Notes: a model not told the origin generated them from the sequence alone. A stretch of DNA of 64,000 bases from Albirhodobacter sp048262715 (GCA_048262715.1 JBLXEV010000002.1:350731-414730); one strand, 5' to 3'. Counted from the first letter of the stretch, positions 27,087 to 37,295 are shown. Translations and numbers: made by a program.

Positions 27087-28462
27087 TAGAAGAAATCAAT
27101 GGAAACCTGCAAGAGGCGCTCCACCTCCGGCACATCGGCGCTCAGCGCGAAGAGGGTGATCACGTCGCCCTCCTCGATCTTGGTATCGCCGCGCGGCTTG
27201 AGGAAGGTCTCGCCCTTCTGGATCGCCCCGACGAGCACCCCTTCCGGGAACGGAATATCGCGCACCATCTTACCCGAAATCGGTGAGGTGCCCAGCACCT
27301 GCGCCTCGATCACCTCCGCCTCGGCATCGCCAACCGAATAGATCGCGCGGACTTTCCCGTGCCGGATATGGCGCAGGATCGAAGAGACAGTGGTCGCGCG
27401 CGGATTGATATAAGCGTCGATATCGAGCGGCCCCATCAGCGTCACCAAAGTCGGGTCATTCACGAGGCTGATCGCCATTTTGCAGCCCGCCTGTTTGGCA
27501 CGCACCGCAACGAGAATATTGGTCTTATCATCGTCAGTGACCACCAAAACCGCATCCGCGCGGTCCACATTGGCCTCTTCCAGCAACTCGGACGACATCC
27601 CGTCGCCGTGCAGCACAATAGTTCTCTCCAACGCATCTGCCGCGCGCTCGGCCTGAACGCGGCTCATCTCGATCACCTTCACCCGCACGCGGTCGGTGCG
27701 GGCCTCCAGCGCACGGGCCACCGCAAGCCCGACATTCCCGCCACCGATAATGACGATACGTTCTTGTTTTTTCGTAGTTTTCCCGAAAATCTCCAGCGTC
27801 CGGCCGACATCCTCAAAATGCGAGAAGACATAGATCTGATCGCCCGCGAAAAGCTGGTCGCCCGGCTCGGGCGCGAACAACCGCCCCTCCCGCCGCACGC
27901 CAACAACGACCGCCCGCAATGTGGAGAAAAGCTCCGTCAACTGCCGCAGTGGCGTGTTGAGCACGGGGCAGTCCTCGTCAAGCAAGATCCCCATGAATTG
28001 CAGATTGCCGCCCATGAAACTTTCAGTGTCAAAAGTCGACGGCGCGGCCAGACGTTGCAAGGCGGCCTCGGCGACCTCGCGCTCGGGGCTGATAATCACA
28101 TCAATCGGCAGGTGATCGCGGCGATAGAGATCGCCATATTCGGGGCGCATATAGCTTTGATCGCGCACACGGGCGATTTTGCGGGTGATATTGAACACCG
28201 AATGGCCGACCTGACAGGTCACCATATTGACCTCGTCGGAATAGGTCGCCGCGATCAGCAAATCGCAATCGCGTGCCCCTGCCCGTTCCAGCACATCAGG
28301 ATGCGAAGCAAACCCCGTAACCCCTTGAACATCAAGCGTATCTGTCGCACGGCGTACCAGCTCTGGATTGCTGTCCACCACCGTTACATCGTTGCGTTCG
28401 CCTGAGAGGTGCCGCGCGATTTGCCAGCCGACCTGACCCGCGCCACAGATGATCACCTTCAT
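27086..28462 (-). CDS. trkA: Trk system potassium uptake regulator TrkA
   Basis: Peripheral cytoplasmic RCK protein that gates TrkH in response to NAD(H)/ATP, 458 residues. Two RCK Rossmann repeats: MKVIICGAGQVGWQIARHL (residue 1) and IVIIGGGNVGLAVARALE (about 232), each followed by a TrkA_C domain. ATG at 28462 follows TTTGGGAGAGTGAC. Gene order ntrX-trkA-trkH downstream of the nitrogen regulators is common in Rhodobacteraceae. Confidence 0.95.
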   Translation of the reverse strand: MKVIICGAGQVGWQIARHLSGERNDVTVVDSNPELVRRATDTLDVQGVTGFASHPDVLERAGARDCDLLIAATYSDEVNMVTCQVGHSVFNITRKIARVRDQSYMRPEYGDLYRRDHLPIDVIISPEREVAEAALQRLAAPSTFDTESFMGGNLQFMGILLDEDCPVLNTPLRQLTELFSTLRAVVVGVRREGRLFAPEPGDQLFAGDQIYVFSHFEDVGRTLEIFGKTTKKQERIVIIGGGNVGLAVARALEARTDRVRVKVIEMSRVQAERAADALERTIVLHGDGMSSELLEEANVDRADAVLVVTDDDKTNILVAVRAKQAGCKMAISLVNDPTLVTLMGPLDIDAYINPRATTVSSILRHIRHGKVRAIYSVGDAEAEVIEAQVLGTSPISGKMVRDIPFPEGVLVGAIQKGETFLKPRGDTKIEEGDVITLFALSADVPEVERLLQVSIDFF

Positions 28463-28565
28463 GTCACTCTCCCAAAGGGTCTCGTAGCGCTTCCCATCGC
28501 ATTTTGCCGCGCGAAGGTCAATTCACCCGATCACAAAGCCGTTCAACGCGCGCCCAAGGCGCGCC

Positions 28566-28580
28566 TCATGTATTACATGA
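28566..28580. repeat. Palindrome TCATGTA-T-TACATGA upstream of trkA
   Basis: Perfect 15-nt palindrome with a central T in the ntrX-trkA interval, 104 bp upstream of the trkA start. It shares TCATGT-N3-ACATGA with the site at 8736-8750. Possible operator for a dimeric regulator; unidentified. Confidence 0.55.
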
Positions 28581-28605
28581 AAGATGCGCCGCAAGCCTCT
28601 GAAAA

Positions 28606-30006
28606 TCAGTCAAGTTCGTCCTCGGATTGCGCTGTCCGTCCGCCCGCTTTTGCCGAAGTGACAACGCCCAGAGATTTTAGCTTCCGGTGCAGCGCGGAGC
28701 GTTCCATCCCGACAAAATTCGCCGTGCGCGAAATATTCCCGCCAAATCGGTTGATCTGGGTGAGAAGATACTCGCGTTCGAACAACTCGCGCGCCTCGCG
28801 CAGCGGTAGCGTCGCCAACTGCCCGCCGAGCAGGATCCGCCCCTCGTCGGAAGGTCCACTCTCGCCTTGCAATTCGGCAGGCTCAATCGCACTTGTTTCA
28901 TCCCCGAGGATCAGGATCCGCTCGATCACGTTGCGCAATTGCCGGATGTTGCCCGGCCATTCCATCGTTTGCATCATAGCGGCCGCATCCGTGGAAATCT
29001 CGCGCGCAGGAAGACCCTGCAACTTATTGAATTGGTTGATGAAATACTCCGCCAGCACCGGAATATCCTCGCGCCGATCCGACAGCGCAGGCACCATCAA
29101 CGGCACCACATTCAGCCGATCATAGAGCTCCTGCCGGAACCGCCCCGCCGCGATCTCCGTCGCCAGATTGCGCGTAGTTGACGAGATCACCCGCAGATCT
29201 ACGCGCACCTTATCGGTGCCGCCGACACGGGTGAATTGCTGCTCTGTCAGCACCCGCAGGATTTTGCTCTGTGTTCCCAGCGGCATATCGGCGACTTCAT
29301 CGAAGTAAATAACGCCGCCATGCGCTTGTTCCAAAAGACCTTTTTCAGAACCCTTCTCGGCACTTTCATGCCCGAACAAAACCTCTTCCATCCGGTCGGG
29401 TGCAATCGTCGCCGAGGTCACGGTGACAAATGGCGCGCTGGCCCGCGCGGAGCCTGCGTGGATATAGCGCGCGGCCATTTCCTTGCCCGATCCCGGCTCG
29501 CCCGTCAGCATCACCCGCCCATTTGACCGCGCAACCTTGTCGAGCGCGTCTTTAAGCTTGCGGAACGCAACCGAGCTGCCTTGCATCTCGCCCAAGCCGC
29601 CATCGCCCCGCTTGAGGCTCGTGACCTCCCGCCGCAGCCGCGCGGTTTCCATCGCCCGTGCAATAACGACCATCAACTGATCTATATTAAACGGTTTTTC
29701 GATAAAGTCATAAGCGCCCTGCTTGATCGCTGCGACCGCGATTTCAATATTGCCGTGGCCCGAAATGATCACCACGGGGATATCGGGATTATTGCGTTTG
29801 ACCTGTTTGAGAATGTCGATCCCGTCCATCCGGCTGTCCTTCAGCCAGATATCAAGGATCATCAGCGCGGGGGGCTCTGCGTTGATCTGATCAACGCATT
29901 CATCCGAATTGGCGGCCATCCGCGTCGAAAACCCCTCATCCTTGAGGATGTCAGAGATCAGTTCACGGATATCGCGTTCGTCGTCAACAATCAGAATGTC
30001 ACTCAT
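28606..30006 (-). CDS. ntrX: Response regulator NtrX
   Basis: NtrC-family response regulator of the NtrYX nitrogen/redox system, 466 residues. Receiver domain with phospho-Asp in MILDIWLKDS (about residue 54), AAA+ domain with Walker A TGEPGSGKE and Walker B GVIYFDEVADMP, and a C-terminal Fis-type helix-turn-helix (INRFGGNISRTANFVGMERSALHRKLKSLG). The sigma54-contacting GAFTGA loop is absent: LFGHESAEKGSEKGLL stands in its place, so action through sigma54 is doubtful. It overlaps ntrY by 8 bp. Confidence 0.95.
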   Translation of the reverse strand: MSDILIVDDERDIRELISDILKDEGFSTRMAANSDECVDQINAEPPALMILDIWLKDSRMDGIDILKQVKRNNPDIPVVIISGHGNIEIAVAAIKQGAYDFIEKPFNIDQLMVVIARAMETARLRREVTSLKRGDGGLGEMQGSSVAFRKLKDALDKVARSNGRVMLTGEPGSGKEMAARYIHAGSARASAPFVTVTSATIAPDRMEEVLFGHESAEKGSEKGLLEQAHGGVIYFDEVADMPLGTQSKILRVLTEQQFTRVGGTDKVRVDLRVISSTTRNLATEIAAGRFRQELYDRLNVVPLMVPALSDRREDIPVLAEYFINQFNKLQGLPAREISTDAAAMMQTMEWPGNIRQLRNVIERILILGDETSAIEPAELQGESGPSDEGRILLGGQLATLPLREARELFEREYLLTQINRFGGNISRTANFVGMERSALHRKLKSLGVVTSAKAGGRTAQSEDELD

Positions 30007-32314
30007 GGCCTACCGATGGGATCAAAGTGGGGACCGGATCACGGTCTTTAATCGCGCGCGGCGCCTGACGGGCGCGCGGGATACGAATTTCCGCCATCGC
30101 GCCTTTATGGGCGTCCGGCGAGAAAGCTGGAGCATCGGTCAGCACCAAGGTGCCGCCGTGTTCTTCGATAATTTTCTTCACGATGGGGAGCCCAAGCCCC
30201 GTGCCCTTTTCGCGCGTGGTCACATAGGGCTCGAACAGGCGCGATCGATCCGGCGGCAAGCCGATGCCGTTATCGGAAATGCGGATCACAATATGATCCG
30301 GCCGCGCCCCCATCTCGACGCGCACCTCAGGGAAGTATCCTTCAGGAGAACCTTTTTCTACATAGGTTTCAATCGCTTCTCCGGCGTTTTTAATGAGGTT
30401 TGTGAGGGCTTGGCCGATCATCGTCGCATCCAGTTCGACCACCACCGGCTCTTGTGGAATATCCGAGATCAGCCGCAGCCCCGCCACGGGGCCATCGTGC
30501 AGCGCGCTTTCTTGCAAGGTGATCGCGTCGCGCAAAATTCGCGTCAAATCGTGATCGCGGCGATCCGGTTCCGGCATCCGCGCGAACCGTGAGAACTCGT
30601 CAACAATCCGCCGCAAGTCATTGGTTTGCCGAATAATAACGCCGGTATATTGATCCAGAAGCTCGGCATCATCGCCGACAGATTTGGTGAATTTCCGCTT
30701 GATCCGTTCCGCCGAAAGCGCAATCGGGGTAAGCGGATTTTTGATTTCATGCGCAATCCGGCGGGCCACATCGCCCCACGCCGCCATCCTCTGCGCCGAG
30801 ACCAGATCTGTCACGTCGTCAAACGCCACCACATAGCCTTCCGGCGCGCCATCGCCCGCTTGCCGCAGCGCCATCCGCACCAGCAGACTCTCGAGCTTTC
30901 CGCCGCGCGACACGCGGATCTCTTCTTGAACTATTTCCTGAACACCATCTTGCAAGCGATTGATCAGGCCAGAAAATTCGGGGACAGCCTCTTCCATCAG
31001 AAGATTGTGCGAAGTGACCGGATGTAGATCCAGCAAGCGATTGGCCGCGCGGTTTACGAAGTCGATCCGACCGTCTGCATCTAGGCCGATCACACCGGAG
31101 GTGACCGAGGAGAGCACTGAGTCAAAGGTGCGACGACGCTCCTCAATCTCGCGGTTGTGCTCAATCAGCTCGGCGCGCTGACCTTTAAGTTGTTGTGTCA
31201 TCGTATTGAAATTACGCCCCAAAGTCGCAATCTCGTCATCGCCATCATCTTCAATGACGCGTTGATTCAAATCCCCCGCGCCAACGCGCTCTGCCGCCAG
31301 GGCCAGCCGCCCGATGGGCCGCGAGAGGCGCTCCGCGAACCACAGGCCGAGCCAGATCGCCGCCAAAATCAGGATCAGCGCAAAACCGATATAGACGAGG
31401 CCGAATTCAAACAGCACCTTGCCGCGCGTGGCCTCCAATTGTTGATAGAGGCCAACCGTTTCGCGGGTGTCATCAAGCAGCGACAAGAGTTGCCCGTCAA
31501 CGGAGCGCGAGACGTAGAGATAGCGATCCACAAACGCATCCAACCGTTTCAGCGCACGGAACTCGCTGGCATCCCAATCCTCGATCAACACGGTCTCGCC
31601 GTTCTTGGCCTTGGCCAGATCAATCGCCGAGGGCTGCTCGAAGTTGAACAGATAGCTGCGCTCGCCGCGCGCGCGGATCTCGCCGACACCGTCGATCACA
31701 TAGGCCTCGCGCAGCCCGCGCTGGATCTGGCCCTGCCCCTCGGTCACCAATTCGCGCAGATCGCCGTCATCCATGAAGGCCGCCGCTTGGCGCCGCAAAT
31801 TGAGGTAGCCGCCAAGCGCATTGATATCTTGCAACAGATCGTTGCGGTGCTCTTGCTGATAGGCCTCTGCCGCCGCAAGCGAGGTGCCGACAACCTCGCG
31901 CACACGATCCGAAAACCAGCCCTCAAGCCCGATATTGACCGTCAGCCCGCCAAAAATTGCGACCAGCACCGTTGGCACCAGCGCGATCCCCGCGAAGACC
32001 ACCGTCAGCCGCGCATGCAGCCGCGAGCCCGCCGAGCGAGAGCGCCGTGCCGCCACAATCCGCAAGAGCCGCGAGAGCACGAGCGTCGCCAGCAATAGGA
32101 AATAGATCAGATCCGCGAGAAGCGTGAGACGGAGCGCGGTTGAGCCACCGCCCTGCCCCAAAGGCCCCAGCATCAGATAGGTCGCGACCGCAAGAAGCGG
32201 GCCAAGCACCACGAGGCTAAGTGTCGTGATATTCTGGAATCGCCGCATCCGCCGAAGGCGGCTCAGCCGATCCCAGACCGTTTGGCTCAGCGCAATTCTC
32301 ACCCAGTCCCCCAA
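29999..32314 (-). CDS. ntrY: Sensor histidine kinase NtrY
   Basis: Membrane sensor kinase partner of NtrX, 771 residues. About four N-terminal transmembrane helices with a large periplasmic loop (about residues 120-310), then HAMP (SRPIGRLALAAERVGAGDLNQRV), PAS domain, HisKA with phospho-His in RIAHEIKNPLTPI, and HATPase with NLIKNAGEAI, DNGIGLP and GTGLGLPIVKKI. In related bacteria it senses nitrogen or redox state. Transcribed after ntrC with a 69-bp gap. Confidence 0.95.
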   Translation of the reverse strand: MGDWVRIALSQTVWDRLSRLRRMRRFQNITTLSLVVLGPLLAVATYLMLGPLGQGGGSTALRLTLLADLIYFLLLATLVLSRLLRIVAARRSRSAGSRLHARLTVVFAGIALVPTVLVAIFGGLTVNIGLEGWFSDRVREVVGTSLAAAEAYQQEHRNDLLQDINALGGYLNLRRQAAAFMDDGDLRELVTEGQGQIQRGLREAYVIDGVGEIRARGERSYLFNFEQPSAIDLAKAKNGETVLIEDWDASEFRALKRLDAFVDRYLYVSRSVDGQLLSLLDDTRETVGLYQQLEATRGKVLFEFGLVYIGFALILILAAIWLGLWFAERLSRPIGRLALAAERVGAGDLNQRVIEDDGDDEIATLGRNFNTMTQQLKGQRAELIEHNREIEERRRTFDSVLSSVTSGVIGLDADGRIDFVNRAANRLLDLHPVTSHNLLMEEAVPEFSGLINRLQDGVQEIVQEEIRVSRGGKLESLLVRMALRQAGDGAPEGYVVAFDDVTDLVSAQRMAAWGDVARRIAHEIKNPLTPIALSAERIKRKFTKSVGDDAELLDQYTGVIIRQTNDLRRIVDEFSRFARMPEPDRRDHDLTRILRDAITLQESALHDGPVAGLRLISDIPQEPVVVELDATMIGQALTNLIKNAGEAIETYVEKGSPEGYFPEVRVEMGARPDHIVIRISDNGIGLPPDRSRLFEPYVTTREKGTGLGLPIVKKIIEEHGGTLVLTDAPAFSPDAHKGAMAEIRIPRARQAPRAIKDRDPVPTLIPSVGHE

Positions 32315-32383
32315 ACCGATCTCAAAACGATCAACAGGCGCGCGAATCCCGACAGCAGAATTACAACGCCCCCTGTTGCGCTT

Positions 32384-33763
32384 TTACATCAGTCTGCGGC
32401 GGCGTGTCACCTGAATATCCAGATCTGTGATCTTTTTACGCAAAGTATTGCGGTTGATGCCCAGAAGATCGGCACATCTTGCTTGATTACCCCCCGTCGC
32501 ATCCAGCGAGATCTCAATCAACGGGGCCTCGATTTCCCGCAGAATCCGATCATACAGGCCCTCTGGGGGCAGATTGCCGCCATGCAGATCGAAATAGCGC
32601 TTGAGATGCCGCGCGACCGAAGCGGAGAGTTTTTCCGCATCCGCCCCCATCGCGCCACGGCTCGGCTCCATCATCGGCTGATTGCCCAACACCAGCTCAA
32701 CCTCGGCGCGGGTGATTTCTTCCTCTGGCGAGGTGACGACCAAGCGCCGGATCGTATTTTCCAACTGGCGCACATTTCCGGGCCAGCTAAACGCCCGCAC
32801 CAAGGCCATCGCATCGTTGGAAAATCGCCGCAACCCGAGGCCATCGCGCTCGGAACGGCCAAGGAAATGCTCCGCCAGCAGCGGGATATCCTCGACCCGC
32901 TCGCGCAAGGACGGCACGCTGAGCGCGACACCGCCAAGACGATAATAGAGATCCTGCCGGAACTGCCCCGCCTCCATCTTCGCCTTCAGATCAATCTGAC
33001 TCGTGGCCATGATCCGCGGCGCTTGTTCGGGCAGCGCGTCGAGCATCCGCACGATCCGCGCTTGGGTTTCCTCGTCGAAATCACCGACCTCATCAAAGAC
33101 CAGCGAGCCGCCTTTGACCTTCGCGAGCAGATGCGACGGGCCATCCGCGCCTTGCAGATCCGCCGCCTGCGCGACGACAAAGGGCATCGTCCGACGATCC
33201 GAGAAATCATGGATTGCTTTGGCGATCAGCGATTTCCCCGTGCCGCTCTCGCCCGTGATCAGGACGGCGAGATCAGCGTTCATCACCCGCGCGACAAGGC
33301 GGTAGAGCGCCTGCATCGCCGCCGTGCGCCCCACCAGAGGCAGGTCGGAGGCGGCCTCCGGCGCAGCAGGATCCACGACCCGCGCAGGCTGGCTGCGGCG
33401 CTTTTGTTCCAGCGCTTTAGCGGCGCGTTTCATCAGATCGGGCAGATCGAACGGCTTGGGCAGGTAGTCGTAAGCCTCTGCCTCGGCAGCTTGAATCGCC
33501 GTCATGATGGTGTTTTGCGCGGAGATCACGATCACCGGCAGTCCGGGGCGTTCCTTGCCGATGCGCGGCAGCGCCTCCAGCCCGTTGCCATCGGGCATCA
33601 TCACATCGGAGATCACCAGATCGCCCTTCCCCTCCTCAACCCAGCGCATCAGCGTGTTGAGCGAGGCCGTGGCATGGACCTTACACCCCGCCCGCGTCAG
33701 CGCCTGCGTCAGCACCGTGCGGATTGTGCGGTCGTCGTCAGCTACAAGGACAGTGCCATCCAT
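32384..33763 (-). CDS. ntrC: Nitrogen regulation response regulator NtrC
   Basis: Response regulator of nitrogen assimilation, 459 residues. Receiver domain DGTVLVADDDRTIRTVLTQAL with phospho-Asp in DLVISDVMMPDG, AAA+ domain with Walker A TGESGTGKSL and Walker B GSLVFDEVGDF, and a Fis-type C-terminus. The region normally holding ELFGHEKGAFTGA is deleted (ADLQGADGPSHLLAKVKGG), as in Rhodobacter capsulatus NtrC, which is known to activate sigma70 promoters. ATG at 33763 overlaps the ntrB stop (ATGA). Confidence 0.96.
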   Translation of the reverse strand: MDGTVLVADDDRTIRTVLTQALTRAGCKVHATASLNTLMRWVEEGKGDLVISDVMMPDGNGLEALPRIGKERPGLPVIVISAQNTIMTAIQAAEAEAYDYLPKPFDLPDLMKRAAKALEQKRRSQPARVVDPAAPEAASDLPLVGRTAAMQALYRLVARVMNADLAVLITGESGTGKSLIAKAIHDFSDRRTMPFVVAQAADLQGADGPSHLLAKVKGGSLVFDEVGDFDEETQARIVRMLDALPEQAPRIMATSQIDLKAKMEAGQFRQDLYYRLGGVALSVPSLRERVEDIPLLAEHFLGRSERDGLGLRRFSNDAMALVRAFSWPGNVRQLENTIRRLVVTSPEEEITRAEVELVLGNQPMMEPSRGAMGADAEKLSASVARHLKRYFDLHGGNLPPEGLYDRILREIEAPLIEISLDATGGNQARCADLLGINRNTLRKKITDLDIQVTRRRRLM

Positions 33764-34851
33764 CAGTTTGTCTCCAGTGATTTGGGCGCAACGGGAAGGG
33801 AAATCCGGAAGCATGTGCGCCCGGGCTTGGAGTCAACAGAGACCCACCCGCCGTGCTCCGAGATAATTTTGGATACCAGCGCGAGGCCAAGCCCCGTGCC
33901 GTTTTCGCGGCCCGAGACGAAGGGCTCGAACAGCTCGCCAGCAATTTCCGGCGGGATACCGGGGCCGGAATCGATCACTTCGATCTGCAAAGGCAGCGCG
34001 CGGGATTTGCCATCCGCGCCGCGCACCCTTAACCCATGATCGTAATAGGTCCGCAGGCGGATCTCGCCCGCAGCACCGCGCGTGGCCTCCGACGCATTCT
34101 TGAGCAGGTTCAAAAACACCTGCGTGAGCTGATCCGCATCGCCCAATGTTGCGGGCAAGGATGGGTCATAATCATCGGTGATCCGCATATGCGCGCCGTG
34201 CCCGATCGCCACCGATTTACGCGCGCGGTCCAGCACATCGTGGATATTGACCGCCTGTTGTTCAGGCGGGCGGACATTGCCGAATTGCTCGACCTGCTCC
34301 AAGAGCTTCACCACGCGGCGGGTCTCATCCACGATCAGATCCGTGAGTTCCAGATCATCGCCCGAAAGGTTCATCGAGAGAAGCTGCGCCGCCCCCGCGA
34401 TGCCTGCGAGCGGGTTCTTGATCTCATGTGCCAGCATCTCGGCCATGCCGATGGCGGAGCGCGCCGCCGATTTCACCGCGCTGCCGCGATTGAGCACCGA
34501 TCCCCGTTCCCGCGGAATGATGGTGATCAACAGCGCCTCGGGATCATCGCCCAAAGGCGCGGCTTGCAGCGAACACATCACCGGCGCGCGCTCCCCCGTC
34601 GTCAGATCGACCTCGGAGATATAGACATCGGCGCGGGTGGTGCGCACATGCTCGAACACATCTTCCAAGGGCGCCGCAATCGACAAGCGCTCAAGGATCG
34701 AATGCCCGCGCAGGGATTTCGCCGAAATATTGAGATAGGCCTCGGCGGCGGGGTTCACCTCCACCATTCGATCCTCGCTATCGATCAGGATCGCGGGCAT
34801 CGGCAGGCTGGACCAAAGCGCCTGTACGTCTGGAAGGCTCACGCTGCGCAC
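33763..34851 (-). CDS. ntrB: Nitrogen regulation sensor kinase NtrB
   Basis: Cytoplasmic kinase/phosphatase that controls NtrC under PII (GlnB/GlnK) control, 362 residues. PAS domain (about 10-115, LPMPAILIDSEDRMVEVNPAAEAYLN), HisKA with His in MLAHEIKNPLAGIAGAAQLL, HATPase with NLLKNASEATRG, DSGPGIPPE and GTGLGLALVSKI. It begins with GTG at 34851, 13 bp inside the end of dusB, so dusB-ntrB-ntrC are translationally coupled. Length normal. Confidence 0.96.
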   Translation of the reverse strand: MRSVSLPDVQALWSSLPMPAILIDSEDRMVEVNPAAEAYLNISAKSLRGHSILERLSIAAPLEDVFEHVRTTRADVYISEVDLTTGERAPVMCSLQAAPLGDDPEALLITIIPRERGSVLNRGSAVKSAARSAIGMAEMLAHEIKNPLAGIAGAAQLLSMNLSGDDLELTDLIVDETRRVVKLLEQVEQFGNVRPPEQQAVNIHDVLDRARKSVAIGHGAHMRITDDYDPSLPATLGDADQLTQVFLNLLKNASEATRGAAGEIRLRTYYDHGLRVRGADGKSRALPLQIEVIDSGPGIPPEIAGELFEPFVSGRENGTGLGLALVSKIISEHGGWVSVDSKPGRTCFRISLPVAPKSLETN

Positions 34852-35882
34852 CCCCCGAATTTTGTCGCGTCATCTCTAAGCGCATCCCCGCTGAGTGCGG
34901 CTCCGTTCGGGTCAGCCTCGGCAAAGGCACTGCGGATCAAGGCTTGGGTTGCCTCGACGGTGGTAGCGGTCTGCATCTGCGATTTGAGCGGCGCGCCCGC
35001 CTCATCGGCATACCAGCCCAGATGCTTGCGCGCGAGGCGCAGCCCGACGTCCTTGCCGTAAAACATCAAGATCGCCTCGTAGTGATCTGAAATAAAGTCA
35101 CAAAGCGCATTTCCATTCGGGATGTTCGGCGCGGGGGCACCGTGCAGCGCATGGCCAATCTGCGCCAACCGCCACGGCGCGCCCTGCGCCCCGCGCCCGA
35201 CCATCACACCCTGCGCGCGAGAGGCCTCCAGCGCAGCTTTCGCGCTCAAGGCGTCCACAATATCGCCATTGGCGATCACCGGAACATCCACCGCCTGCGC
35301 GACCTCGGCAATCGCCGCCCAATCCGCAGCTCCCTTATAGAATTGCATCCGTGTGCGTCCATGGATCACAATCATCTGCACCCCTGCCGCCACGGCGCGC
35401 TTGGCGATCTCCGGCGCGTTAAGGCTGTCATCGCACCAGCCCAGTCGCATCTTCAGCGTCACGGGCAGATCCACTGCGCCGACCACCGCATCAATCAGCG
35501 TCAACGCATGATCGGGATCGCGCATCAAGGCCGAGCCGGAGGCGCCGCCCGTCACCTTTTTCGCGGGGCAGCCCATATTAATGTCGATAATCTTCGCGCC
35601 CATATCCGCGACAGCCTTTGCGGCCTCGCCCATCGGTTGCGCCTCCCGGCCTGCGAGCTGCACCGAGGAAATCACCCCGCCCATCTCCAGCCCCAGATCG
35701 GTGCGCGCCTTCGCCCGAACCGAGGGCTTCGCCGTCAACATCTCGCCAGACGCAACCATCTCGGACACGACAAGCCCCGCCCCGAACCGCGCCACCATCT
35801 GCCGGAACGGCAGATCGGTGATTCCGGCCATCGGCGCGAGAAACACCGCAGGGTCGAGTGAATAAGGGCCAACTTGGATCAT
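34839..35882 (-). CDS. dusB: tRNA-dihydrouridine synthase B (NifR3)
   Basis: FMN enzyme that reduces uridine to dihydrouridine in tRNA D-loops, 347 residues. TIM-barrel with LAPMAGITDLPFRQM, DINMGCPAKKVTGGASGSALMRD (catalytic Cys in GCPAKK), IHGRTRMQFYKG and PVIANGDI. First gene of the dusB-ntrB-ntrC-ntrY-ntrX group; in Rhodobacter it is named nifR3. Divergent from ispDF with 257 bp between start codons. Confidence 0.96.
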   Translation of the reverse strand: MIQVGPYSLDPAVFLAPMAGITDLPFRQMVARFGAGLVVSEMVASGEMLTAKPSVRAKARTDLGLEMGGVISSVQLAGREAQPMGEAAKAVADMGAKIIDINMGCPAKKVTGGASGSALMRDPDHALTLIDAVVGAVDLPVTLKMRLGWCDDSLNAPEIAKRAVAAGVQMIVIHGRTRMQFYKGAADWAAIAEVAQAVDVPVIANGDIVDALSAKAALEASRAQGVMVGRGAQGAPWRLAQIGHALHGAPAPNIPNGNALCDFISDHYEAILMFYGKDVGLRLARKHLGWYADEAGAPLKSQMQTATTVEATQALIRSAFAEADPNGAALSGDALRDDATKFGGCAA

Positions 35883-36139
35883 CGGATCGCGATCTCTTTT
35901 CAGATAGGCCCATGGAAGGGCCGGAAAAACCTAGGCCACGGCGTAAAACGGCGGCACTTGCCCAACTGATAACCGCATTTCGCGGGGAATCCAATCAAAG
36001 CTCCACAGGTCTGGCAACATTAATATGCAAATGCTCAATTTTTAATCAGCCCATCAGAGGACGACTTCGCCATCCCCTCGATTGCACCCGCTGGCCACCC
36101 AGAGTAAGCCTGAGGAGAGAGTTAACGGAGCGGAGCGAG

Positions 36140-37294
36140 ATGAGCATCGCAGCTATCATTGTCGCCGCAGGGCGCGGCACGCGCGCGGGGGCTGGCGCGC
36201 CAAAACAATGGCGCAGCCTTGGCGGACGGCCCGTGTTGGAGCGCACAGTCTCTTGCTTCCAACGCGCTGATATCGCCCGCATTATCGTGGTTCTGCATCC
36301 GGATGATATGATCACCGGTCTTAGACTATTCGGCGGCCGCGTCACGCTGGTCGCAGGCGGTGAAACGCGCAGTGGTAGCGTCAAGAACGCCTTGGAATCC
36401 ATTGATCCAAAAGAGATTTCAAAGGTTCTAATCCATGACGGCGCGCGCCCCTTCGCGGATCCCGATCTGATCTCGCGGGTGATTAACGCATTGGATTCCG
36501 CCCCCGCGGCCGCGCCTGCCATACCCGTGACCGATGCGCTCTGGCGTGGCGCGGAGGGCATCGTTTCCGGCACCCAAGCACGCGACGGGCTCTACCGCGC
36601 GCAGACGCCGCAGGGATTCGCGCTGCAACCTATTGTAGACGCGTACCGCGCCGCCGATCACGCGGCGGGTCAACTGGCGGCGGATGATGTCGAGATTGCC
36701 CGCGCGGCGGGCCTGCCTGTGACAATCGTTGCGGGCGCGGAAGCGAATTTCAAAATCACTTGGGCCGAAGATTTCGCGCGCGGTGAGAAGCTGATCGAGC
36801 GGGAGCGAAAGATGGATATTCGACTGGGCAATGGCTATGACGTTCACGCCTTCACCGAGGGTGATGCGGTTATTCTGTGCGGTGTGCAAGTCCCGCATAA
36901 TAAAGCGCTTTTGGGCCATTCTGATGCCGATGTGGCGATGCATGCGCTGACCGATGCGATTTACGGCGCGCTGGCGCAGGGCGACATTGGCCGCCATTTC
37001 CCGCCCTCCGATCCGCAATGGAAAGGGGCTGCCTCCGATATTTTCCTGCGCCATGCGGGGGATCTTGCACGCGAGATGGGCTTTGCGATTTCCAATGTCG
37101 ATGTGACCATCGTCTGCGAACGCCCGAAGATCGGGCCACATGCGGACGCGATGATGGATCGCCTCGCGCAAATCCTGCAGATCGACGTCACCCGTGTCTC
37201 CGTCAAAGCCACCACCTCGGAGCGGCTGGGCTTTACCGGCCGCGAGGAAGGCATTGCCTCCATCGCCACAGCAACCCTGATAAAAGGCGCGTAA
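36140..37294 (+). CDS. ispDF: Bifunctional IspD/IspF isoprenoid enzyme
   Basis: Fusion of 2-C-methyl-D-erythritol 4-phosphate cytidylyltransferase (IspD, about residues 1-225) and MEcPP synthase (IspF, about 226-384), two steps of the MEP pathway to isoprenoids. IspD: AAIIVAAGRGTRAGAGAPKQW and LIHDGARPFADPDLI. IspF: MDIRLGNGYDVHAF, GHSDADVAMHALTDAIYGAL, and DGxDIGxHFPPSDP-type sequence. The fusion is typical of alphaproteobacteria. Start ATG 36140 after GGAGCGAG; the earlier open frame is intergenic. Leads an operon with pgpA and pncC. Confidence 0.95.
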   Translation: MSIAAIIVAAGRGTRAGAGAPKQWRSLGGRPVLERTVSCFQRADIARIIVVLHPDDMITGLRLFGGRVTLVAGGETRSGSVKNALESIDPKEISKVLIHDGARPFADPDLISRVINALDSAPAAAPAIPVTDALWRGAEGIVSGTQARDGLYRAQTPQGFALQPIVDAYRAADHAAGQLAADDVEIARAAGLPVTIVAGAEANFKITWAEDFARGEKLIERERKMDIRLGNGYDVHAFTEGDAVILCGVQVPHNKALLGHSDADVAMHALTDAIYGALAQGDIGRHFPPSDPQWKGAASDIFLRHAGDLAREMGFAISNVDVTIVCERPKIGPHADAMMDRLAQILQIDVTRVSVKATTSERLGFTGREEGIASIATATLIKGA

Positions 37295-37295
37295 C

